This document shows, piece by piece, positions 34,464-44,078 of a stretch of DNA of 57,273 nucleotides. The stretch is from positions 1 to 57,273 of the forward strand of contig USAN01000013.1 in assembly GCA_900552645.1 (NCBI GenBank). The letters run 5' to 3'. The notes under the pieces were generated by a model. The model was given only the letters and a program-made list of their open reading frames with translations, searched no databases and was not told where the DNA came from. Numbering within the stretch: the first letter of the stretch is position 1; every line of letters starts with the position of its first letter. This DNA comes from an uncultured Bacteroides sp. GTDB taxonomy: Bacteria; Bacteroidota; Bacteroidia; Bacteroidales; Bacteroidaceae. A program made the position numbers and the translations under genes.

Positions 34464-34532
34464 ATTAGTTATTATTTTGTTTTATAAATATTATTTACGA
34501 TTTTTGTAATAATAAATATTTCAAGACATTTT

Positions 34533-37500
34533 ATGAAAAAAGCATTAGGTTTATTGTTTTTCATATTTTTTGTTGCGATTTGTGGTCGTGCCCAGTTTAA
34601 CCAATTAATAAGCATTGATGAAGGATTAAGTTCCCGACAGGTATACTCTATAGAGAAATGTACAAAAGGATATATGTGGTTCCTTACTCATAATGGAGTA
34701 GATAAATATGACGGAACCACTAATACACATTATGACCTTTCTGTGAATAATGAAGAAATAAATACTTCGCCCGATATAAACTTCCTAAAAAAAGATTCGA
34801 ATGGCAATATATACGAATTAGGCCGAAACGGATATATATTCAAGTATGACTATATGAAAGATAAGTTCATAATGATATGTGATTTTACGAATCTTTGCAA
34901 GCAGCAGAAAATAATAAACGCCTCTTCAATGTTACTAGATTCAAACAATCATATATTTATGTCGCTTGGTAATAAACAATTTATTTTCAATACAATTACG
35001 CATAAAATAACTGAACTGCATACTACTATAAACGAAGAAATTATTGCATTTACCGAAATAAGCAAGAACATATATTGCATCTCTACTGCATACAAAGTCT
35101 ATGTCATCAAGCTTGACAATCATACGCTAAAGATTAGGTATTCAATAAAACTGAATGAATTGGCAGGAGTGAATTATCTATATTTTCATAAAGACACACA
35201 AACTTTAGTGGTATCTACTCCATTCAAAGGGATTTTTCTATATAACATAAAGACTAAAGAGAATAAAAACATACAATATAATACTATAAATATATTCATA
35301 AACAATATAAGATCCATTCCCGGATCACCAAATGAACTGCTTATTGCAACTAACGGAGCCGGTATATACAAATTGGATATATTCAAGAAGGAGATGTCTC
35401 CTATAAAATATGATATAGATAATACATACGTTATAAAAGATATTTATGTAGATGAAGAGAAGAAAACATGGATAGCTGTATATCCCATAGGAATATTTGC
35501 AATACCTAATAAACCGTCACCATTCAAGTTGCATCAGTATTCATCGACCAACAATAACACTCTTATAGACAATCAGGTAAACTTTATTTATGAAGATTCC
35601 GACCATGATTTATGGTTTCTTACCAGTAATGGAGTGTCGTGTTATAAAAGAAAAGAGGATAGATGGATTAATGCTTTATCACATGATGATGTAGGTACTT
35701 CAGCTACAAATCATGTTTTCATTTCTATATGCGAAGTAGCTCCTGGATCTTTCCTGTTAAGTGGGTATATGTCTGGAGCATACCTTATAAGAAAAAAAGA
35801 TATGATACCGCATTATTACAAGATAGTCGGTGACATCAAGACTGATATTCCTGATAAATACATAAGAGCTATATATAAAGATAATGAAGGAGTTATTTGG
35901 ATTGGAGGTTATTCGCAGTTAAAAAAGTATGACATGAATACAAAAAAAATGGTATGTTATAATATTAACGCACCCATATCTTACATAACTCAACGCGATG
36001 ATGACAATGTATGGATAGGTACTTTTAACGGAATATACTCTTTCAACAAAAAGAGTAAGAAGTTTTCGAATATACGACTTTCTTCAAAAGCTAATTATAT
36101 AACATCTATATTGCAATATAACAAAGATATAACCTGTATAGCAACTAATGGAGATGGATTGTGGATATACGATAATAAAAGAAAAAAGCTAAAACAGTAT
36201 CATAGAAGCAACTCCGGACTTAACTCAAATAATATATATACAATATTAAAAAATAAAAACGGTGATATCATAATAAGTACCGAGAAAGGAATAAGCAAGT
36301 TCAATATAAGCGACAAGCTATTCATTAATTGGGGATCCGATCAGGGACTTTCAATATCAAGTTTTAATCCTTCTTCTGGAATACTTACACAGGATGGAGA
36401 GTATTTTTTCGGAAGTAGCAAAGGTGTTATAAGCTTTACTGAAGAAGCTTTGATGCCTCATACATTCAAAACAAAGATGGTATTTAATAGTTTTAGCATA
36501 AAATACAAAGACGTTAAGCCGGGGGAATACAATTCGCCTTTAAAAATGAATATTGATGAAACTAAAGAACTTCATCTTAATTATGACCAAAACAGTTTTT
36601 CGTTCAAAGTATCTTCAATAAACTATGACAATAATTCCAATATATACTATTCATGGAAGCTTGAAGGATTCATAGACAAATGGACTCTCCCTTCGCAGGA
36701 TAAACTTATAAGATACACAAACCTTTCACCGGGAGAGTATAAATTAAGAGTAAGAGCAATTTTAATAGACGATTTGCATACTATTCAGGAAAGGACTATA
36801 AACATTACAGTAGATTCTCCTTCCTGGGCATCGGCATGGGCTATTCTGTTATATATGACTGTAGTGCTTATTATAACTTATGGGGTATTCCGTTATCTAT
36901 GGATTAAAAAAGAGAGCAATACATCTAAGGAGAAAATAAGATTTTTCATTAATACTGCTCACGATATACGTACACCTCTTACTCTTATTCAGGCACCACT
37001 GAATGAAATAAGAAGAAGTGAAAATCTTTCTCCTCAAGGAGTGAATAATATAGAATTAGCTATTAAAAATACTCAGAGTCTGACAGAGTTGGCAACCAAT
37101 TTGATAAACTTCGAAAAAGAAGATCTTTATTCTGATTCGCTTATAGTCTCTAAGTATAACTTATATGAATATATAAACAATTATATAGAGGAGTTTATAC
37201 CATATGCATTAAAGAAGAATATAAAGATAGATATACTTAATAATATAGATAAAGATACTGAAGTTTACCTTGACAAAAACAAGATCGACTCCATACTTAG
37301 AAATCTTATTAGCAATGCCATTAAATATACAGAGCCTAACGGATTAATAACTATAATTATCACAGTAAACTATCCTAATTGGACTATAAAGATAAGTGAT
37401 ACAGGCATAGGCATATCTGCACGCGACCAGAAAAAACTATTCAATTCTCTTTTCAGAAGCTATAATGCAACAAACATGCAAATTCCTGGTAGTGGCATTG

Positions 37501-38483
37501 GAATGCTTCTTACATATAGACTTATAAAGAAGCATCAGGGAACGATAAACGTTCATAGCAATGAAAATGTAGGTTCTACATTTACAGTATCATTCCCTAT
37601 TAAGAGCAAGAAATATCATATATTACAAACAGAGACAACTGCAAAGACCGTACCATTGCCATTCTTCTACAAAGATTATTCGAACGGGACTACCCATAAT
37701 TTCGATATACATAATGCTAATAGGAAGGATATATTGATAATAGAAGATAATATAGAACTAAAAAATTTTATAATCAACTCCTTATCAGCTAGTTTTAATA
37801 TAACCGGAGCATCGAATGGCATGGAAGCATTAACTATGATAAAAAAGAAGCAGCCAGACCTTATAATATCTGATATCATGATGCCGGTGATGGATGGCAA
37901 TGAACTTTGTCATAACATAAAGGACAATATAGAAACCAGTCATATACCTATTATTATTCTTACAGCACTTTCGGACAAGGATAGCATTATAAAGGGATTA
38001 GAAACCAAAGCTGACAAATATCTGACTAAGCCTTTTGACCTTGAAGTATTGAAGGCAACTATAAATAATATATTTGCAAACCGTCAAATTATAAAGGATT
38101 CTTTTGCTAAAGGAAACTTCAGCTATGTAAACGATGAGAACAGCGGTGAAGGCTTACTTAATCTTGACCAGGAGTTTTTACTTAAAGTTAATGAAAACAT
38201 AAAGAAAAACTTAAGCAAAGATGTTAATGTAGAAACAATGTGTGGATACCTTAACATGAGTAGAAGCAGTTTTTACAATAAGATAAAAGCACTTACCGAC
38301 TACACTCCAAGCGATTACATAAGAAAGATTAAAATGGCCGAAGCTGCCAGACTTCTTAAAAGCAAACGCTATACTGTAGCAGAAGTAGCCGATATGGTTG
38401 GAGTTGGAGACCCAAAGTACTTTACTGATATATTCAAGAAATACTACAAGGTTCCTCCAAGTATTTACATGAAACAGAATTAA
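34533..38483 (+). CDS. Hybrid two-component system regulator (HTCS)
   Basis: Single polypeptide of 1316 residues. Signal peptide MKKALGLLFFIFFVAICGRAQ. Two-blade-set periplasmic Reg_prop beta-propeller (about 22-690) with repeats such as EDSDHDLWFLTSNGVSCY and DNVWIGTFNGIYSF. Y_Y_Y domain (about 690-760), TM helix (about 768-790), HisKA with H810 (TAHDIRTPLTLI), HATPase (NLISNAIKYTE, DTGIGIS, GSGIGM). Receiver with D1114 (SDIMMPVMDG) and LTKPFD. AraC-type HTH from about 1231. Such regulators usually sense oligosaccharides and switch on adjacent polysaccharide-utilisation loci; here no susC/susD or glycoside hydrolase cluster is adjacent. The next gene, chrA, begins 1 bp after its stop. Ligand and targets are unknown. 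Confidence 0.93.
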   Translation: MKKALGLLFFIFFVAICGRAQFNQLISIDEGLSSRQVYSIEKCTKGYMWFLTHNGVDKYDGTTNTHYDLSVNNEEINTSPDINFLKKDSNGNIYELGRNGYIFKYDYMKDKFIMICDFTNLCKQQKIINASSMLLDSNNHIFMSLGNKQFIFNTITHKITELHTTINEEIIAFTEISKNIYCISTAYKVYVIKLDNHTLKIRYSIKLNELAGVNYLYFHKDTQTLVVSTPFKGIFLYNIKTKENKNIQYNTINIFINNIRSIPGSPNELLIATNGAGIYKLDIFKKEMSPIKYDIDNTYVIKDIYVDEEKKTWIAVYPIGIFAIPNKPSPFKLHQYSSTNNNTLIDNQVNFIYEDSDHDLWFLTSNGVSCYKRKEDRWINALSHDDVGTSATNHVFISICEVAPGSFLLSGYMSGAYLIRKKDMIPHYYKIVGDIKTDIPDKYIRAIYKDNEGVIWIGGYSQLKKYDMNTKKMVCYNINAPISYITQRDDDNVWIGTFNGIYSFNKKSKKFSNIRLSSKANYITSILQYNKDITCIATNGDGLWIYDNKRKKLKQYHRSNSGLNSNNIYTILKNKNGDIIISTEKGISKFNISDKLFINWGSDQGLSISSFNPSSGILTQDGEYFFGSSKGVISFTEEALMPHTFKTKMVFNSFSIKYKDVKPGEYNSPLKMNIDETKELHLNYDQNSFSFKVSSINYDNNSNIYYSWKLEGFIDKWTLPSQDKLIRYTNLSPGEYKLRVRAILIDDLHTIQERTINITVDSPSWASAWAILLYMTVVLIITYGVFRYLWIKKESNTSKEKIRFFINTAHDIRTPLTLIQAPLNEIRRSENLSPQGVNNIELAIKNTQSLTELATNLINFEKEDLYSDSLIVSKYNLYEYINNYIEEFIPYALKKNIKIDILNNIDKDTEVYLDKNKIDSILRNLISNAIKYTEPNGLITIIITVNYPNWTIKISDTGIGISARDQKKLFNSLFRSYNATNMQIPGSGIGMLLTYRLIKKHQGTINVHSNENVGSTFTVSFPIKSKKYHILQTETTAKTVPLPFFYKDYSNGTTHNFDIHNANRKDILIIEDNIELKNFIINSLSASFNITGASNGMEALTMIKKKQPDLIISDIMMPVMDGNELCHNIKDNIETSHIPIIILTALSDKDSIIKGLETKADKYLTKPFDLEVLKATINNIFANRQIIKDSFAKGNFSYVNDENSGEGLLNLDQEFLLKVNENIKKNLSKDVNVETMCGYLNMSRSSFYNKIKALTDYTPSDYIRKIKMAEAARLLKSKRYTVAEVADMVGVGDPKYFTDIFKKYYKVPPSIYMKQN

Positions 38484-38484
38484 T

Positions 38485-39033
38485 ATGAATTTTTATTTAG
38501 AATCATTTTCTATTTTTTTCAGAATAGGATTATTTACAATTGGGGGCGGATATGCAATGGTACCGCTTATACAGAATGAAATTGTTGACAAAAAAAAATG
38601 GATAAGTAAAGACGATTTCATAGATTTACTGGCTATAGCGCAGTCAGCACCAGGAGTATTTGCCGTAAATATAGCTATATTCATTGGATACAAACTACGT
38701 AAGCTTAAAGGTGCGGTGGTAATGACACTTGGTACAGTATTGCCCTCTTTTCTTATAATACTTGCTATAGCCCTCTTCTTTGAGCAGTTTAAGGATATTC
38801 CGTTGGTAGAGAATATATTCAAAGGAATACGCCCAGCAGTAGTGGCACTCATTGCTGTACCTACTTTTACTATGGCAAAGACCATAAAAATTAATCGCTA
38901 TACTATATGGATACCTATAATATCGGCATTGCTGATATGGATGCTTGGCGTATCTCCTATTTATATTATTATAGCATCGGGTACATTGGGATATTTTTAT
39001 GGAAAGTACAAACATAAATTTCTTTCAAAATGA
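38485..39033 (+). CDS. Chromate transporter family protein, N-terminal-type half
   Basis: Half-size CHR-family membrane protein of 182 residues with about five to six TM helices. It has the signature GLFTIGGGYAMVPLIQNE and the APGVFAVNIAIFIGYKLR region. It starts 1 bp after the HTCS stop and overlaps the second half gene by 4 bp (ATGA), so the pair is translationally coupled. In Bacteroides these are annotated as chromate transporters, but in an anaerobe the real substrate may be another oxyanion (inference). Confidence 0.88.
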   Translation: MNFYLESFSIFFRIGLFTIGGGYAMVPLIQNEIVDKKKWISKDDFIDLLAIAQSAPGVFAVNIAIFIGYKLRKLKGAVVMTLGTVLPSFLIILAIALFFEQFKDIPLVENIFKGIRPAVVALIAVPTFTMAKTIKINRYTIWIPIISALLIWMLGVSPIYIIIASGTLGYFYGKYKHKFLSK

Positions 39034-39602
39034 TTTTCTTATATATATTCTATACTTTCTTTAAGATAGGTTTGTTTGGATTCGGAGGAGGATATGCTAT
39101 GCTTTCACTTATTCAAGGAGAGGTTGTAACACGATATGAATGGATAAGTTCTTCCGAGTTCACCGATATAGTAGCAATAAGCCAAATGACACCGGGCCCT
39201 ATAGGAATTAATTCGGCAACTTATGTGGGATATGCTGCCATAGTAAATGCCGGTTTCCCAGAGTATATGGGAATCTTAGGTTCGGTTATGGCTACCTTTG
39301 CCGTTATTTTACCATCATTTATATTAATGATAATAATAAGTCGTTTCTTTCTGAAGTTTCAGAAACATCCTATAGTAGCTTCAATATTCAGCGGATTACG
39401 TCCGGGAGTAGTTGGTCTGCTAGCATCGGCTGCACTTGTATTGATGAATGCCGAAAACTTCGGCAATTTTCAGGATGACAAATTTCAGTTTTTTTCTAGT
39501 TTAATTATTTTTGGAGGCGCTTTTATTGCTACCTATAAATATAAAATAAACCCAATACTCACAATTATAATATGCGGAGTATTGGGTGCAATAATTTATT
39601 AG
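39030..39602 (+). CDS. Chromate transporter family protein, second half
   Basis: Half-size CHR protein of 190 residues, paired with the preceding one. The signature is GLFGFGGGYAMLSLIQGEVV, then ISQMTPGPIGINSATYVGY and FSGLRPGVVGLL. It probably forms a heterodimer with the first half, which inserts in the opposite orientation in studied short-chain CHR pairs. It shares a 4-bp overlap with its partner. The 3' end contains a hairpin (39551-39586) that could terminate transcription of the convergent gene. Confidence 0.88.
   Translation: MIFLYIFYTFFKIGLFGFGGGYAMLSLIQGEVVTRYEWISSSEFTDIVAISQMTPGPIGINSATYVGYAAIVNAGFPEYMGILGSVMATFAVILPSFILMIIISRFFLKFQKHPIVASIFSGLRPGVVGLLASAALVLMNAENFGNFQDDKFQFFSSLIIFGGAFIATYKYKINPILTIIICGVLGAIIY
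39551..39586 (-). terminator. Terminator-like hairpin inside the chrA 3' end
   Basis: Perfect 10-bp stem CCCAATACTC/GAGTATTGGG, loop 16 nt, located inside the coding end of the second chrA gene. On the minus strand a T-rich tract follows (TTTATTTTAT), so it best suits the convergent GHL10 gene. Confidence 0.5.
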
Positions 39603-39612
39603 TAGAATATAC

Positions 39613-41112
39613 TTATAGCTTTACTTTCTTCTTGGCAGCTTTCGATTCATTATGAAGGCGATCTAATGCAGTTACAACATATTGATACTGCAATTTGCCA
39701 CCTCGGTAAGGTAAATTATAGAAAGAATCATTCGTAATTGCTACAATATGAGAAGCATCTTCGATATTTATCTTTTCTCCTTTCCGAAAACGGTAAACTA
39801 CATACTGAACCGCCTTATCCATCTCGGTCTTGGCCTTAGGAGATTGCCAGAAAAGCACTGGACCATCGCTTGTCCATACAACCTTAACCTTCTTTACTTT
39901 TCCTGGAGCCTTATCGTCTATAAACGGTGATGTAGGAGGGATGGCTGGATAACGATGATATGAATTTACCAGCATATCTCGATAACCACCGGCATTATCG
40001 ACAACAGCAGCCGCATACCATTGACAGCTACCTTGAACTGTTGGCAGAGATCGCTGAAGCTTCATCTTTGCAGTCATCTGATTTATATTTGGATTCTGAA
40101 TATCGGCCTTATTTATGGTACGCATTACATCTTGTCCAATATATAAAGGACGATTCGCCGAATTTTTTGCCCACCAATTTATAAGAGTTTCATAATCGGC
40201 AGCTTTATGTCCTATCTCCCAGTATATCTGAGGGATGTTATAATCTACCCATCCATTGTTTACCCACATAAGTACATCGGCATAAAGATCATCATAGTTT
40301 TGCAGACCGTTTGTATTGCTTCCGTTTGGATCATTTTTTCTATTACGGTAAATTCCGAATGGTGATACTCCAAACTTCACCCAAGGCTTGGAAGCTCTTA
40401 CTGTTTGGTATACCTCCTTTATAAGCATGTTTACATTATCACGACGCCAATCGTTACGATCAGCATATCCGCGTCCATATTGAGCAAAGCTTAAGTCATC
40501 ATTAAACCTCTCGGCTGGATTAGGATATGGATAGAAATAGTCATCCATGTGCAGTGCATCAACGTCATATCTATCTACTATATCCTTTACTATCTTGCAT
40601 ATATACTTTCTATTTTCAGGCAATCCCGGATCAAAGAAAAGCTGTCCGTCATATTTTATAAACCTTTCTGGATTACGATTATACGGATGAATAGGCGACA
40701 ACGCAGTAGTTCCCTTTGTCTTTGCTCTATAAGGATTTACCCATGCATGAAACTCCATGCCACGCTTATGACACTCGTCTATCATGAACTGCATCGGATC
40801 CCAGTAAGGAGTAGGTTTCTTTCCCTGAACTCCTGTAAGATAACGGCTCCATGGCTCGAACGAAGAGTTATATAATGCATCAGCCTCAGGTCTTACCTGA
40901 AAGATAATTGCATTAATACCTGCGCCCTTTAGATTTTCGAGCTGCGAAATAAGGAGTTGCTGCATTTTATCGGTGGACATTCCCTGAAACTGTCCATTTA
41001 CACATTGTATCCAGGCTCCTCTGAATTCATGTTTTGGCGTGATGTTCTGAGCTTTTGTAAAAGATGAAATAACAACTGCTGCCAGTAATAGAAAAAGAGA
41101 TTTTATTTTCAT
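39613..41112 (-). CDS. GHL10 family glycosidase (DigH/YngK-like)
   Basis: Secreted protein of 499 residues. Signal peptide MKIKSLFLLLAAVVISSFTKAQ. The catalytic TIM barrel (about 28-380) opens EFRGAWIQCVNG and contains QVRPEADALY, WVNPYRAK, FDPGLPENRKYICKIVKDIVDRYDVDALHMDDYFYPYP and FGVSPFGIYRNR. The acidic pair in HMDDYFYP is a likely active site. A C-terminal fibronectin-III-like domain (about 405-495) follows. E. coli DigH of this family cuts denuded peptidoglycan glycan strands, so a wall-remodelling role is likely. The start at 41112 is supported by signal peptide and promoter. Convergent with the chrA pair. Confidence 0.88.
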   Translation of the reverse strand: MKIKSLFLLLAAVVISSFTKAQNITPKHEFRGAWIQCVNGQFQGMSTDKMQQLLISQLENLKGAGINAIIFQVRPEADALYNSSFEPWSRYLTGVQGKKPTPYWDPMQFMIDECHKRGMEFHAWVNPYRAKTKGTTALSPIHPYNRNPERFIKYDGQLFFDPGLPENRKYICKIVKDIVDRYDVDALHMDDYFYPYPNPAERFNDDLSFAQYGRGYADRNDWRRDNVNMLIKEVYQTVRASKPWVKFGVSPFGIYRNRKNDPNGSNTNGLQNYDDLYADVLMWVNNGWVDYNIPQIYWEIGHKAADYETLINWWAKNSANRPLYIGQDVMRTINKADIQNPNINQMTAKMKLQRSLPTVQGSCQWYAAAVVDNAGGYRDMLVNSYHRYPAIPPTSPFIDDKAPGKVKKVKVVWTSDGPVLFWQSPKAKTEMDKAVQYVVYRFRKGEKINIEDASHIVAITNDSFYNLPYRGGKLQYQYVVTALDRLHNESKAAKKKVKL

Positions 41113-41139
41113 TTTGTTATTCTTAATTAAATACGCAGG

Positions 41140-41147
41140 CAAAGATA
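41140..41147 (-). promoter_or_regulatory. -7 element of the GHL10 gene
   Basis: TATCTTTG (minus strand) fits TAnnTTTG, 27 bp upstream of the start. Confidence 0.55.
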
Positions 41148-41161
41148 ATAAAGTTTATACT

Positions 41162-41169
41162 TATCTTTG
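41162..41169 (+). promoter_or_regulatory. -7 element of uvrA
   Basis: TATCTTTG fits TAnnTTTG, 26 bp upstream of uvrA and only 14 bp from the divergent GHL10 element, so the two promoters abut. Confidence 0.55.
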
Positions 41170-41195
41170 CATATTAATCCAAATTCAAAAGAATA

Positions 41196-43973
41196 ATGTC
41201 TGAAAGTAGCTATATATCTATAAAAGGAGCCAAGGTTAATAACCTAAAGAACATCAGTATAGACATTCCAAGAAACAAACTTATTGTCATTACTGGATTG
41301 TCGGGCTCGGGTAAATCCTCTCTGGCATTTGACACTCTTTATGCTGAAGGTCAAAGAAGATATGTGGAAAGCTTGTCCAGTTATGCTCGCCAGTTTCTTG
41401 GTAGAATGAGCAAGCCTGAATGTGATTTTATTAAAGGTATTCCGCCAGCAATCGCTATAGAGCAGAAAGTTACCAGTCGTAATCCTCGTTCTACTGTAGG
41501 TACATCAACTGAAATATATGAATATATTAGATTGCTATATGCTAAAATAGGAAAAACATACTCGCCGATAAGTGGCGAACAGGTTAAGAAGCATTCTGTG
41601 GAAGATATTATAAAAAAAGTCCTTGAGTATCCTGAAGGAACCAGATATACTATCCTTGCGCCAGTTATTACTACTGAGGGAAGGACTATGAACGAACAAC
41701 TTGAAAACAATCTAAAGCAAGGGTTTACTAGACTTGAGGTTAATGGAGATATGGTAAGAGTAGAGGATTATCAATATTCGGAAAAAGACACTCTGTATCA
41801 GCTGATAGACCGTATGACTGTAGATAGTTCAAAAGCTAGCCTAAGTCGTCTTGCAGATTCTGCCGAAACTGCTATGTATGAAGGGGATGGAAAATGTCTT
41901 CTACGGTTCTATTCTGCCGATGGTGATACACAATTATATGAATTTAGCAATAAGTTTGAAGCTGACGGTATTAAATTTGAAGAGCCTAATGATCAGATGT
42001 TTTCATTTAACTCGCCTCTAGGTGCATGTTCCAGTTGTGAAGGATTTGGTAAAATTATAGGTATTGACGAACATCTTGTAATACCAAACAGCGCACTTAG
42101 CGTATACGATGGTGCAGTAGTATGTTGGCGGGGAGAAAAGATGGGAGAATGGTTAAAAGAATTTCTTCATGAAGCTACTAGTCATGACTTCCCTATATTT
42201 ACTCCATATTTTGAACTTACTCAGGAACAGAAGGATTATCTATGGCACGGACCACGTACGAAGGCATGTATAGATTCATTCTTCAAGATGCTTGAAGAGA
42301 ACCAATATAAGATTCAATATAGGGTAATGCTTGCACGCTATAGAGGAAAGACTATTTGTCCTGTTTGTAACGGTACTCGACTAAAAAAAGAGGCATCTTA
42401 TGTAAAGGTTGGAGGAAAATCAATCTCTCAACTTGTAGATATGCCTGTACAAGAATTGCAGTCATTCTTCAATAACATTCAGCTTGATTCTCATGATGAA
42501 AGTATTGCCAGAAGACTTCTTACTGAAATAAACAACCGACTGAATTTCTTAATGGATGTTGGATTAAGCTATCTTACTCTTAACCGTCTAAGCAATTCAT
42601 TATCGGGAGGAGAAAGTCAGAGAATAAATCTCGCCACCTCTATAGGAAGCAGTTTGGTAGGATCTCTTTATATACTGGATGAACCAAGTATAGGACTTCA
42701 CAGTCGCGACACCGACAAGTTGATAAAGGTATTGCGTCAACTTCAGCAATTGGGAAATACCGTAGTGGTAGTAGAGCACGATGAAGAAATTATACGGGCA
42801 GCCGACTATATTATAGATATTGGTCCTGATGCAGGACGCTTAGGAGGTGAAATTGTATATCAAGGAGACATGAAAGATCTTAAGAAAGGTAGCAACAGCC
42901 ATACCGTTAAATATCTTCTTGAAGAAGAGAAAATACCTGTACCTCAATCACACAGAAGTTGGAACAATTATATAGAAGTAAAAGGAGCAAGAGAAAATAA
43001 CCTTAAAGGTATTGATGTAAAATTTCCGCTTAATATAATGACTGTAGTTACAGGAGTGAGTGGATCTGGAAAAAGTACCCTTGTAAGAGATATATTCTAT
43101 AAAGCACTTAAGAGAGAATACAGTGAGGTAAGCGATCGCCCTGGAGAATTTTTATCTATTGAAGGAGATATAAATCAGGTAAAAGATATAGAATTCGTTG
43201 ATCAAAATCCTATTGGTAAATCATCTAGAAGCAATCCTGTTACATACGTAAAGGCTTACGATGAGATTAGAAAGCTATATGCCGACCAACCATTGGCAAA
43301 ACAGATGGGATATAATGCAGGATATTTTTCGTTCAATACAGAAGGCGGACGATGTGAGGAGTGTAAGGGAGAAGGAACAGTCACTGTAGAAATGCAGTTT
43401 ATGGCCGATTTAGTACTCGAATGTGAATCATGTCATGGAAAACGTTTTAAGAGTGACACCCTTGAGGTTAAGTACAAAGACAAGAATATATATGATATAC
43501 TTGAAATGACAGTAAATCAAGCCGTTGAATTCTTTACCGAGAATAATCAAAAGAAAATTATAAAGAAGCTTCGACCTCTACAGGAAGTTGGATTAGGATA
43601 TATAAAGTTAGGTCAACCCTCTTCTACTCTATCGGGAGGAGAAAATCAGAGAGTTAAACTAGCATATTATCTAAGTTTGGAAAAAGCCGAACCTACAATA
43701 TTCGTATTTGATGAACCTACAACAGGATTACATTTTCACGATATAAAGAAACTCATGGCAGCTTTTGACGCATTGATAAAACGAGGCCATACCATAGTGA
43801 TTATAGAACACAATATGGATGTGATTAAATGTGCCGATCATGTAATAGACTTAGGAGCAGAAGGTGGTAAGAATGGAGGGAATATAGTATGTGTAGGTAC
43901 TCCAGAAGAAATAGCAGCATGCAAAGAATCATATACAGGTAAATTTCTTAAAGAAAAATTAGAAAACAATTAA
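41196..43973 (+). CDS. uvrA: Excinuclease ABC subunit A
   Basis: DNA-damage recognition ATPase of 925 residues for nucleotide excision repair with UvrB/UvrC. Both ABC modules are present: Walker A GLSGSGKSSLAFDT and GVSGSGKSTLVRD, signatures LSGGESQRINLA and LSGGENQRVKLA, Walker B YILDEPSIGLH and FVFDEPTTGLH. Zinc sites: CSSCEGFG and CPVCNGTR, and CEECKGEG with CESCHGKR. The UvrB-binding insert (about 130-245) is present, so this is the main UvrA and not a shortened paralogue. Confidence 0.95.
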   Translation: MSESSYISIKGAKVNNLKNISIDIPRNKLIVITGLSGSGKSSLAFDTLYAEGQRRYVESLSSYARQFLGRMSKPECDFIKGIPPAIAIEQKVTSRNPRSTVGTSTEIYEYIRLLYAKIGKTYSPISGEQVKKHSVEDIIKKVLEYPEGTRYTILAPVITTEGRTMNEQLENNLKQGFTRLEVNGDMVRVEDYQYSEKDTLYQLIDRMTVDSSKASLSRLADSAETAMYEGDGKCLLRFYSADGDTQLYEFSNKFEADGIKFEEPNDQMFSFNSPLGACSSCEGFGKIIGIDEHLVIPNSALSVYDGAVVCWRGEKMGEWLKEFLHEATSHDFPIFTPYFELTQEQKDYLWHGPRTKACIDSFFKMLEENQYKIQYRVMLARYRGKTICPVCNGTRLKKEASYVKVGGKSISQLVDMPVQELQSFFNNIQLDSHDESIARRLLTEINNRLNFLMDVGLSYLTLNRLSNSLSGGESQRINLATSIGSSLVGSLYILDEPSIGLHSRDTDKLIKVLRQLQQLGNTVVVVEHDEEIIRAADYIIDIGPDAGRLGGEIVYQGDMKDLKKGSNSHTVKYLLEEEKIPVPQSHRSWNNYIEVKGARENNLKGIDVKFPLNIMTVVTGVSGSGKSTLVRDIFYKALKREYSEVSDRPGEFLSIEGDINQVKDIEFVDQNPIGKSSRSNPVTYVKAYDEIRKLYADQPLAKQMGYNAGYFSFNTEGGRCEECKGEGTVTVEMQFMADLVLECESCHGKRFKSDTLEVKYKDKNIYDILEMTVNQAVEFFTENNQKKIIKKLRPLQEVGLGYIKLGQPSSTLSGGENQRVKLAYYLSLEKAEPTIFVFDEPTTGLHFHDIKKLMAAFDALIKRGHTIVIIEHNMDVIKCADHVIDLGAEGGKNGGNIVCVGTPEEIAACKESYTGKFLKEKLENN

Positions 43974-43993
43974 CAATAAAGAAGTAACCCTAT

Positions 43994-44022
43994 TTTGTAA
44001 ACCAAAAATATTAGTAACTTTG
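43994..44022 (+). promoter_or_regulatory. Promoter of pgk
   Basis: TTTG (43994-43997), 17-bp spacer, TAACTTTG (44015-44022), about 56 bp upstream of the start. Confidence 0.6.
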
Positions 44023-44078
44023 TCACATTCTTAAATAAAGTATATTAATTATACACTTATAAATAAAATAAAGAGATT

